A program made the translations under genes and the position numbers. Below, piece by piece: positions 26,980 through 35,094 of a stretch of 64,000 nucleotides of DNA (the stretch's first letter is position 1; each line of letters begins with the position of its first letter). Source of the DNA: Prevotella sp. DNF00663 (GTDB taxonomy: Bacteria > Bacteroidota > Bacteroidia > Bacteroidales > Bacteroidaceae); assembly GCF_001553265.1 (NCBI RefSeq), contig NZ_KQ960663.1:964-64963 (forward strand). Reading direction: 5' to 3'. The notes under the pieces are model-generated. The model saw only the letters and a list, made by a program, of their open reading frames with translations, was not told the origin of the DNA and did not search any database.

Positions 26980-26987
26980 GAATTCAA
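26730..26987 (-). pseudogene. Small ORF of unknown origin adjoining IS4351
   Basis: The 85-residue frame (…FPKVFDVDGMRVFIYWKLPHPVEKL…) runs leftward from inside the IS4351 left inverted repeat and uses a TTG as first codon. The start is formed by IS sequence, so the frame is more likely the 3' remainder of a gene cut by the insertion than an intact gene. I do not recognise the family. IS4351 is known to drive outward transcription, so it may be expressed. Confidence 0.3.
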
Positions 26988-28130
26988 CTTGCAAATGCAA
27001 CAGAATTCTGATTAATAATTTGTTTAAATTTTTCGTTTGGCGTGAGGTATCCAAGTCTTTTACGAGGTCGATTATTGAGTTTATTTTCAATCCACTTAAT
27101 CTGTTTGTTGGTTACTTCACTAAAGTCCTTACCCTTTGGGATATACTGCCTGATAAGCCCGTTGGTGTTTTCATTGGCACCACGTTCCCATGAGTGGTAT
27201 GGTTTGCAAAAATAGAATTTTATTTCCAATTTTTGCGCAATTTCCTCGTGCTTTGCAAACTCCTTTCCATTGTCAGCCGTAATTGTGTGTATTAAGTTTT
27301 TCACTTTCCGCAGTGCCCATACTGCAATCTTAGCTACCGGGATGGCTTCTTTTCCCGACAACTTGCGTATCCAGACCCTGCTTGTTGCTCTGTCGTTAAT
27401 GGTAAGAATGGCACCTTTGTGGTTCTTACCAATAATTGTATCTATCTCTAAATCACCAAATCTCTCCTTCAGTTCCACTATCTCGGGACGCTCATCAATA
27501 TCCACCCTGCCTGGGATAAATCCTCGCCCTGCATTTTTAGAACCACGTTTGGCATACCTGCGACCTTGTCTGCGAAGATATTTGTGCAGTTTGCCACCCC
27601 GCCGCTTATCCTCCCAAATCCAGCGATATATCGTTTCGTGAGATACCATCGCAATTCCCTCCAAGCGGCTCCTGCCGACAATCTGCTCCGGGCTGAATCC
27701 TTTCTTCAACAGCTTTATTATCCGTTTTCTCATTGCCGGTGTAAGCACTTCCTTGCGATGTTTTTGCTGCTTGCGCCTGTCTGCTTTTCGCTGGGCAAGC
27801 TCCATGCTATAGCTACCACTTCGGGCGTCGCAATTGCGCTTTATCTCCCTGTAAACAGTGCTTTTATCTACTCCGATAGCTTCCGCTATTGCTTTTTTGC
27901 TCATCGGTATTTGCAACATCATAGAAAATTGCATACCTTTGTTCCTCGGTTATATGTTTGCTCATCTGCAACTTTTTTTTCTTTGGACGGACAATTAAAG
28001 CAAAGATAGCAAACTTTATCCATTCAGAGTGAGAGAAAGGGGGACATTGTCTCTCTTTCCTCTCTGAAAAATAAATGTTTTTATTGCTTATTATCCGCAC
28101 CCAAAAAGTTGCATTTATAAGTTGAACTCA
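26980..28130 (-). mobile_element. IS4351 (IS30 family)
   Basis: The ends are imperfect inverted repeats: TGAATTCAACTT…AAATGCAAC at 26980-27002 and its complement, TGAGTTCAACTT…AAATGCAAC, ending at 28130 (23 bp, about 3-4 mismatches). The ~1151-bp length agrees with IS4351 (1155 bp), which flanks ermF in Tn4351 and Tn4551. It contains one IS30-type transposase gene, here frameshifted. Its right end lies 28 bp before the ermF start codon, where IS4351 is known to supply the ermF promoter. Only one copy is seen, so this is a partial relic of the Tn4351-type compound structure. Confidence 0.85.
26984..27965 (-). pseudogene. IS4351 transposase (IS30 family), frameshifted near its start
   Basis: The reading frame 26984-27934 gives most of the IS30 transposase, including the N-terminal HTH (KKAIAEAIGVDKSTVYREIKR) and the DDE core (DTIIGKNHKG, TADNGKEF, PYHSWERGANENTNGLIRQ with the catalytic Glu). 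The genuine start, MSKHITEEQRYAI at 27965, is in another frame. A run of four A at 27925-27928 (TTTT on the coding strand), where three would restore the frame, separates them. Removing one base yields 326 residues, the published length. It is either a real inactivating slip or a sequencing error in the homopolymer. Confidence 0.8.
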
Positions 28131-28158
28131 AGAAGTATTCACCTGTAAGAAGTTACTA
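28131..28158 (+). promoter_or_regulatory. ermF leader adjoining the IS4351 end
   Basis: The 28 bp between the IS4351 repeat and the ermF ATG contain no gene. The ermF promoter is expected to lie in the IS4351 terminus (about 28080-28125), as described for Tn4351. No exact TAnnTTTG is seen. Confidence 0.4.
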
Positions 28159-28959
28159 ATGACAAAAAAGAAATTGCCCGTTCGTTTTACGGGTCAGCAC
28201 TTTACTATTGATAAAGTGCTAATAAAAGATGCAATAAGACAAGCAAATATAAGTAATCAGGATACGGTTTTAGATATTGGGGCAGGCAAGGGGTTTCTTA
28301 CTGTTCATTTATTAAAAATCGCCAACAATGTTGTTGCTATTGAAAACGACACAGCTTTGGTTGAACATTTACGAAAATTATTTTCTGATGCCCGAAATGT
28401 TCAAGTTGTCGGTTGTGATTTTAGGAATTTTGCAGTTCCGAAATTTCCTTTCAAAGTGGTGTCAAATATTCCTTATGGCATTACTTCCGATATTTTCAAA
28501 ATCCTGATGTTTGAGAGTCTTGGAAATTTTCTGGGAGGTTCCATTATCCTTCAATTAGAACCTACACAAAAGTTATTTTCGAGGAAGCTTTACAATCCAT
28601 ATACCGTTTTCTATCATACTTTTTTTGATTTGAAACTTGTCTATGAGGTAGGTCCTGAAAGTTTCTTGCCACCGCCAACTGTCAAATCAGCCCTGTTAAA
28701 CATTAAAAGAAAACACTTATTTTTTGATTTTAAGTTTAAAGCCAAATACTTAGCATTTATTTCCTGTCTGTTAGAGAAACCTGATTTATCTGTAAAAACA
28801 GCTTTAAAGTCGATTTTCAGGAAAAGTCAGGTCAGGTCAATTTCGGAAAAATTCGGTTTAAACCTTAATGCTCAAATTGTTTGTTTGTCTCCAAGTCAAT
28901 GGTTAAACTGTTTTTTGGAAATGCTGGAAGTTGTCCCTGAAAAATTTCATCCTTCGTAG
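28159..28959 (+). CDS. ermF: 23S rRNA (adenine-N6) dimethyltransferase ErmF
   Basis: The 266-residue Erm methylase dimethylates A2058 (E. coli numbering) of 23S rRNA and confers resistance to macrolides, lincosamides and streptogramin B. The SAM-binding motif VLDIGAGKGF lies at 37-46, the acidic IEND follows at about 61-64, and the catalytic motif NIPYG is at 103-107. The sequence matches ErmF as I know it in length and composition. It is markedly AT-rich against the flanking ICE genes, pointing to foreign origin. It lies immediately downstream of IS4351 and its last 13 bp overlap a truncated TonB-receptor frame on the other strand. Confidence 0.97.
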   Translation: MTKKKLPVRFTGQHFTIDKVLIKDAIRQANISNQDTVLDIGAGKGFLTVHLLKIANNVVAIENDTALVEHLRKLFSDARNVQVVGCDFRNFAVPKFPFKVVSNIPYGITSDIFKILMFESLGNFLGGSIILQLEPTQKLFSRKLYNPYTVFYHTFFDLKLVYEVGPESFLPPPTVKSALLNIKRKHLFFDFKFKAKYLAFISCLLEKPDLSVKTALKSIFRKSQVRSISEKFGLNLNAQIVCLSPSQWLNCFLEMLEVVPEKFHPS

Positions 28960-30461
28960 TTCAAAGTCGGGTGGTCTACATCAATGCCACTGTTTATCTT
29001 CCATTGCTTACCCTTATAATCCATTCTCAGGGTGAGTTCCTGCCCACATATAGATAGTGTGTTCTCATAACTTAGGCTATCTATGTATGGTCTATTCGGT
29101 ATAGTATAGTCGTAAGTGTTGCTTGTGTTTCTATCCTCTTCGTGATGCAGTCCGTACCCTGTCTGCAATTTCAACTGTTTGCCAAAAGGATGGGTATATT
29201 GCAATGATATTCTGCTTTCGTTGCGCAGGGTGGGCAGTTGTTGGCAAAGATTGCGCAACAGTAGTGAATCTCCGCCCACAGCGTTGCGCAGGTGGTGGAA
29301 TTTCGTCAGTGAAAGGCTGGTATTATTAGTTTCATTCGAGTTACCGCCAAGTGTCGCCTTCACGGTAAATGATGCCCCAGCCTTGCCAATCCGCCGTGTG
29401 AGGTCGGCAGATACATGGTAATTCTTTCCATTGCTTTTTGTGTTATTTCGCAGCGTTCCCGAGGTCAGCGTGTCCGCAGCCGTATTGCGCTCATATAGGT
29501 ATGTTGTGTTGTCAGTCAGGTTGTCTGACCGTCCGAAGTTTCCATTTGCACTTATATTCAGCAAAGTCTTTTTGTCTATGTTATACTGCAGATTTATGTT
29601 TGCGGCATTACTGTGATTCTTGCTCAAGGAAAGCAGCATTGATTCCCGATATTTTGTTCCCGATGAAAGATATTGCTCATCATAGTCATGATTCTCGCTT
29701 CCATTGTGGAAGGCATTGAGTGAGAGGCTTGCATTGAGCGTAATTTTCTTACCAAATTTCTTCACGATATTGCCCGACAATATGTTTTGGAAATTGTTTC
29801 CCCCAATGTTCATATTACTAAGATTGTCAGAGCGCAAAGTCAGCGAGGTGTTTTCGCCATCGGCATTGAATAGATTGCCCTGTACCTCATCCCTGCGTCT
29901 GTCGCGATTGCCGTGTTCAGCCGTTAGTGTTCCTGTCAGGCTGCCATTGTAGGTAGATTTGGTCTTGATGTCCAGCACATAATTGTCGGCACCATCATCT
30001 ACTCCCGTCATTTTCTCCAATGCGCTGAGCATGTCATACAGTTTCAGTAGTTCCACTGCATCGGTTGGCATATTCTCCAACGCTGCGATAATGTCGTTGC
30101 CCATAAAGGTCTCGCCATTGATGTTTACGCCGTTCAATGGCTTTCCTTTGAATGATAGTTGCCTGTTCGCCTTGTCGTATTCCATGCCCGGAATATTCCT
30201 GATTAAGTCTTCCAAGTTAGCACCTTTCCTTACTCGAAGGCAATCAGTATTGATAAACGTGGTGTCTTTTCTTATGGAAAACAATTTCCGCTGTCCAATA
30301 ACTTGAACTTCATCGAGTTCTATCGTTTTATGTAATGAAGAAACATGTTTTCGAGTAGGGTATATAGTATCACCCACAACTAAATTCAAAATAGTAGCAT
30401 TAGCAGTGGGAAACAGCAGAAGTAGAATGATGAAGATTAAAAGAATTCTTTTGATTATCAT
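28947..30461 (-). pseudogene. TonB-dependent outer-membrane receptor, C-terminally truncated
   Basis: The 504-residue frame starts with a signal peptide (IIKRILLIFIILLLLFPTANA). A TonB-plug domain follows (DEVQVIGQRKLFSIRKDTTF, GANLEDLIRNIPGMEYD, VNINGETFMGNDI), then β-barrel strands (about 200-500). Relatives in the outer-membrane β-barrel family are typically 700-900 residues. Here the frame stops at the ermF boundary, so the C-terminal barrel strands are missing and the protein is probably non-functional. A -7 element TAATTTTG (30466-30473, minus strand) lies only 4 bp before the ATG, so the mRNA would be nearly leaderless. Confidence 0.75.
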
Positions 30462-30569
30462 TTTGCAAAATTACCATTGTTCATAGATATATGCAATACC
30501 TTAAAATGGCGATTTTATAGAATTAGAAATGTCTAAGGTTGATTTTCATTGAAAAAACAACGTAAATAC

Positions 30570-30600
30570 TTTGCTTATATGAATTATATCGCTATCTTTG
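30570..30600 (+). promoter_or_regulatory. Strong consensus promoter at the right end of the nested element
   Basis: TTTG at 30570-30573 and TATCTTTG at 30593-30600, separated by 19 bp, match both parts of the Bacteroidetes promoter. It reads rightward across the element end into the 3' half of the broken methylase/helicase gene. No gene starts within the next 140 bp. A small hairpin (AAGAAAC/GTTTCTT at 30650-30669) lies in the transcript. Confidence 0.6.
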
Positions 30601-30741
30601 CAACATCAAACAGAGAGTTCTTTGAGACTTTGCAGAATAAAGAAAGGGAAAGAAACTCGCTCGTTTCTTAGTCGTTCACCTTATCAGATTATATATTCTG
30701 CTTTTTATTAGTAATCAGTCGATTACATTCACCCCCATTAC

Positions 30742-32511
30742 TTTTATGCGGAAATCACGGACTACCGCACGGCGGAGGATGTGGGCGTTGACCGTCCTGC
30801 CAAGAACGAGATACTGCACCATATACCGCCCACGCCGGAACAGGAGGACTTCATACAGAAACTGATGCAGTTCGCCAAGACGGGCGATGCCACCTTGTTG
30901 GGCAGGCTGCCGCTTTCGGAAACGGAAGAAAAGGCGAAGATGCTCATCGCCACGGACTATGCCCGGAAAATGGCACTCGACATGCGCATGATAGACCCGA
31001 ATTACGAAGATCATCCCGACAACAAAGCGAGTCACTGTGCCAAGATGATCGCGGAGTATTATCAAAAATACGACGCCCAGAAAGGCACGCAGTTCGTTTT
31101 CTCTGATTTGGGGACATACCAGCCGGGCGACGGGTGGAACGTCTATTCGGAAATCAAGCGCAAACTGACGGAGGACTACGGTATACCGCCAAGCGAGGTG
31201 CGCTTCATTCAGGAGTGCAAGACCGACAAGGCGCGGAAGGCGGTGATAGACGCCATGAACGCCGGGACGGTGCGTGTGCTGTTCGGCTCTACCTCTATGC
31301 TCGGAACGGGTGTGAACGCCCAGAAACGGTGTGTGGCTATCCATCATCTCGATACGCCGTGGCGACCGTCCGACTTGCAACAGCGTGACGGACGCGGAGT
31401 TAGGGCAGGTAATGAGATTGCCAAACATTTCGCCGGGAACAACGTGGATGTAATCATCTACGCGGTGGAGAAGTCACTGGACAGCTACAAGTTCAACCTC
31501 CTGCACTGCAAGCAGACTTTCATAAGCCAGCTCAAAAGCGGTGCGATGGGTGCGCGTACCATCGACGAGGGGGCAATGGACGAAAAATCGGGCATGAATT
31601 TCTCGGAATACATGGCGTTGCTCTCCGGCAATACCGACCTGTTGGACAAGGCGAAACTGGAAAAGCGGATCGCATCGCTCGAAGGGGAACGCAAGTCGTT
31701 CAACAAGGGCAAGCGTGATTCGGAGTTCAAGCTGGAGTCAAAGACCGGCGAGTTGCGCAACAACACGGCTTTCATAGATGCCATGACGGAGGACTGGAAC
31801 CGCTTCCTGTCGGTGGTGCAGACCGACAAGGAGGGCAACCGCCTTAATATAATAAAGGTGGACGGAGTGGATTCCGCCGATGAGAAGGTCATCGGAAAGC
31901 GTTTGCAGGAGATAGCCAAGAATGCCACGACCGGAGGGTTGTACACGCAGGTCGGTGAACTTTACGGTTTTCCGATAAAGGTGGTGAGCGAAAGGATACT
32001 CAAAGAGGGATTGGAGTTCACCGACAACCGCTTCGTGGTCGAGGGGAACTACAAGTACACCTACAACAACGGGCATCTGGCGATGGCTGACCCGTTGGCC
32101 GCCGCCCGCAACTTCCTCAACGCGATGGAGAGGATACCCTCCATCATCGACCAGTACAAGGCGAAGAACGAGGTGCTGGAGATGGAGATACCGCAGTTAC
32201 AGGAGATAGCGGGTAAGGTGTGGAAGAAGGAGGACGAGCTGAAGCAGTTGAAGTCCGAACTTGCCGCCCTTGACCGAAAAATTCAGCTGGAGCTTGCGCC
32301 ACCCACGCCCGAAGTCGCAGAAAAGGAGAATGAAGGGCAACAGCTCAAGCCGGAAGCGGAAGATGTGAGGAACAGGCAGGCGCAATATCCCGAAAATGCA
32401 CCGCCGCAGATACGCAGTCCGGCGGATAGTATCGTTGCCAACCATGTCATAATCGGGCGTCCGGGACTGTATGCCAAGGAGGAAACCCGGTCCAAAGGAT
32501 TGAAAATATAA
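30742..32511 (+). pseudogene. Methylase/helicase gene, 3' part after the insertion
   Basis: About 589 codons continue the gene broken at 20774, resuming with F-Y-A-E-I-T-D-Y. Conserved helicase C-terminal motifs are present: [18 protein letters not shown] and [24 protein letters not shown] (motifs V and VI of superfamily 2). A coiled, charged tail ends the protein. The Met/Val codon at 30781 could serve as an internal start, and a promoter lies upstream at 30570, so a separate helicase C-terminal fragment may be made. It lacks Walker A and cannot be an active ATPase alone. Confidence 0.85.
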
Positions 32512-32536
32512 CCTAAGGAATTTTATCTGAAGTATT

Positions 32537-32636
32537 AATAAGGGCTATCCCAAAAGGTCTAAAAGTAAATTTTATCCTTTCTGCAAGTATCTATAGGATG
32601 GCAACTGCATTTTTTTCTTTTTGGGCAGCCCTTATT
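32537..32636. repeat. 100-bp element with 20-bp terminal inverted repeats (MITE-like or terminator)
   Basis: The ends read AATAAGGGCTATCCCAAAAG and, inverted, AATAAGGGCTGCCCAAAAAG, and they enclose 60 bp of noncoding DNA. The repeats resemble insertion-sequence ends, with TTAA-like flanks. The position, 25 bp after the helicase stop, would also suit a transcription terminator (ATTTTTTTC precedes the right arm). No transposase is present. Confidence 0.5.
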
Positions 32637-32639
32637 AAA

Positions 32640-33003
32640 ATTTATTCTTATTTTAGGTTATATACATTCATGTCCATTTATGTAAAAAATTCCTGCTGAC
32701 CTTGTTTATGTCTTGTCAGTCACCATTTGCAAAACCATATTTGACCCTCAAAGAGGCTGAATTTGATAAGTAACTTGCTACATACTCATAATAAGGAGCT
32801 AAATAGAACACGAATGGGAAATACACAAATGCTAAACTAAAGAAGATATTGGCCAAAATAAACGCTATACCGAGAGAGAAACTTGATTTTTCAACTTCCT
32901 AAAACGGTGTTGTTCAAACATTTCTACTTATTTGTACTTGCCAGTTGAACCTACGCTTCCCTAATAAAATGTCTATGGTAAAAAGTTAAAAAATCCTCCC
33001 ACT
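32640..33003. other. AT-rich noncoding region upstream of the tetQ promoter
   Basis: No intact gene is seen. A 60-codon degenerate membrane-protein fragment lies on the minus strand (32716-32898). The remainder is AT-rich spacer leading to the tetQ promoter. Confidence 0.5.
32716..32898 (-). pseudogene. Fragment of a hydrophobic membrane protein
   Basis: The minus-strand frame has no start codon and is preceded by an in-frame TAG. It encodes about 60 residues with one strong membrane helix (LGIAFILANIFFSLAFVYF) and a polar C-terminal tail ending YGFANGD. It looks like the 3' end of a decayed gene. The family is not recognised. Confidence 0.35.
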
Positions 33004-33034
33004 TTTGTTAGATATATTTTTTTGTGTAATTTTG
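33004..33034 (+). promoter_or_regulatory. Promoter of the tetQ-rteA-rteB operon
   Basis: TTTG (33004-33007) and TAATTTTG (33027-33034) with a 19-bp gap are an exact Bacteroidetes promoter. Transcription would start near 33041, giving a leader of about 128 nt before the tetQ ATG. Confidence 0.8.
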
Positions 33035-33097
33035 TAATCGTTATGCGGCAGTAATAATATACATATTAATACGAGTTAGTAATCCTGTAGTTCTCAT

Positions 33098-33148
33098 ATG
33101 CTACGAGGAGGTATTAAAAGGTGCGTTTCGACAATGCATCTACTGTAG
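33098..33148 (+). CDS. tetQ leader peptide (16 codons)
   Basis: A short frame ATG-CTA-CGA-GGA... ends with TAG at 33146 and encodes 16 residues, 20 bp before the tetQ ATG. CTnDOT tetQ is controlled by tetracycline through translational attenuation that depends on a leader peptide and leader secondary structure; this frame is the natural candidate. A Shine-Dalgarno-like GAGGAGGT lies within it (33105-33112), unusual for Bacteroides. That GAGGAGGT could serve a GTG at 33121, from which a longer TetQ of 657 residues would begin. Confidence 0.5.
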
Positions 33149-33168
33149 TATATTATTGCTTAATCCAA

Positions 33169-35094
33169 ATGAATATTATAAATTTAGGAATTCTTGCTCA
33201 CATTGATGCAGGAAAAACTTCCGTAACCGAGAATCTGCTGTTTGCCAGTGGAGCAACGGAAAAGTGCGGCCGTGTGGATAATGGTGACACCATAACGGAC
33301 TCTATGGATATAGAGAAACGTAGAGGAATTACTGTCCGGGCTTCTACGACATCTATTATCTGGAATGGAGTGAAATGCAATATCATTGACACTCCGGGAC
33401 ACATGGATTTTATTGCGGAAGTGGAGCGGACATTCAAAATGCTTGATGGAGCAGTCCTCATCTTATCCGCAAAGGAAGGCATACAAGCGCAGACAAAGTT
33501 GCTGTTCAGTACTTTACAAAAGCTGCAAATCCCGACAATTATATTTATCAATAAGATTGACCGTGCCGGTGTGAATTTGGAGCGTTTGTATATGGATATA
33601 AAAACAAATCTGTCGCAAGATGTCCTGTTTATGCAAACTGTTGTCGATGGATCGGTTTATCCGGTTTGCTCCCAAACATATATAAAGGAAGAATACAAAG
33701 AATTTGTATGCAACCATGACGACGATATATTAGAACGATATTTGGCGGATAGCGAAATTTCACCGGCTGATTATTGGAATACGATAATCGCTCTTGTGGC
33801 AAAAGCCAAAGTCTATCCGGTGCTACATGGATCAGCAATGTTCAATATCGGTATCAATGAGTTGTTGGACGCCATTTCTTCTTTTATACTTCCTCCGGCA
33901 TCAGTCTCAAACAGACTTTCAGCTTATCTCTATAAGATAGAGCATGACCCCAAAGGGCATAAAAGAAGTTTTCTTAAAATAATTGACGGAAGTCTGAGAC
34001 TTCGAGACGTTGTAAGAATCAACGATTCGGAAAAATTCATCAAGATTAAAAATCTAAAGACTATTTATCAGGGCAGAGAGATAAATGTTGATGAAGTGGG
34101 TGCCAATGATATCGCGATTGTAGAAGATATAGAAGATTTTCGAATCGGAGATTATTTAGGTGCTAAACCTTGTTTGATTCAAGGATTATCTCATCAGCAT
34201 CCCGCTCTCAAATCCTCCGTCCGGCCAAATAAGCCCGAAGAGAGAAGCAAGGTGATATCCGCTCTGAATACATTGTGGATTGAAGACCCGTCTTTGTCCT
34301 TTTCCATAAACTCATATAGTGATGAATTGGAAATCTCGTTATATGGTTTGACCCAAAAGGAAATCATACAGACATTGCTGGAAGAACGATTTTCCGTAAA
34401 GGTCCATTTTGATGAGATCAAGACTATCTACAAAGAACGACCTATAAAAAAGGTCAATAAGATTATTCAGATCGAAGTACCACCCAACCCTTACTGGGCC
34501 ACAATAGGGCTGACTCTTGAACCCTTACCGTTAGGGGCAGGGTTGCAAATCGAAAGTGACATCTCCTATGGTTATCTGAACCATTCTTTTCAAAATGCCG
34601 TTTTTGAAGGGATTCGTATGTCTTGCCAATCTGGTTTACATGGATGGGAAGTGACAGATCTGAAAGTAACTTTTACTCAAGCCGAGTATTATAGCCCGGT
34701 AAGTACACCTGCTGATTTCAGACAGCTGACCCCTTATGTCTTCAGGCTGGCTTTGCAACAGTCAGGTGTGGACATTCTCGAACCGATGCTCTGTTTTGAG
34801 TTGCAGATACCCCAAGTAGCGAGTTCCAAAGCTATTACAGATTTGCAAAAACTGATGTCTGAGATTGAAGACATCAGTTGTAATAATGAGTGGTGTCATA
34901 TTAAAGGGAAAGTTCCATTAAATACAAGTAAAGACTATGCCTCAGAAGTAAGTTCGTACACTAAGGGCTTAGGCATTTTTATGGTTAAGCCATGTGGGTA
35001 TCAAATAACAAAAGACGGTTATTCTGATAATATCCGCATGAACGAAAAAGATAAACTTTTATTCATGTTCCAAAAATCAATGTCATTAAAATAA
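33169..35094 (+). CDS. tetQ: Tetracycline resistance ribosomal protection protein TetQ
   Basis: The 641-residue EF-G-like GTPase dislodges tetracycline from the ribosome. G1 AHIDAGKT is at 10-17, G3 DTPGH at 74-78 and G4 NKID at 128-131, followed by the EF-G-type domains through to a C-terminal region with the conserved [11 protein letters not shown]. The ATG at 33169 gives the standard length; an in-frame GTG at 33121 adds 16 residues and has a purine-rich site upstream. tetQ is the first gene of the tetracycline-induced operon, and its TAA overlaps the rteA ATG by one base. AT-rich relative to the tra genes. Confidence 0.97.

Larger units (their letters stand above)
20763..30753. mobile_element. 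Nested ~10-kb element carrying ermF (integrase-mobilised, composite)
   Basis: This segment interrupts the methylase/helicase gene. The two halves rejoin in frame if it is removed: the left half ends with codons F-Y-N-E and the right half resumes at F-Y-A-E-I-T-D-Y. The junctions carry related 12-mers, TTCTATAATGAA (20763-20774) and TTTTATGCGGAA (30742-30753), identical in 8 of 12 bases (TTxTAT...GAA). This resembles the imperfect coupling sequences left by Bacteroides tyrosine recombinases. Inside are two integrases, HTH and mobilisation genes, IS4351, ermF and a TonB-receptor fragment. It corresponds to the ermF region of CTnDOT (reported as 13 kb there), which distinguishes CTnDOT from CTnERL. 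It is shorter here and probably immobile, since no relaxase is present. Confidence 0.8.

Noticed and set aside
28131..30461. tetX or aadS of Tn4351/CTnDOT next to ermF
   Set aside because: No such frames are present; only a truncated TonB receptor follows ermF.
30781..32511. Independent helicase gene
   Set aside because: It lacks Walker A and its sequence continues the frame of the interrupted gene at 20774; listed as a pseudogene fragment.
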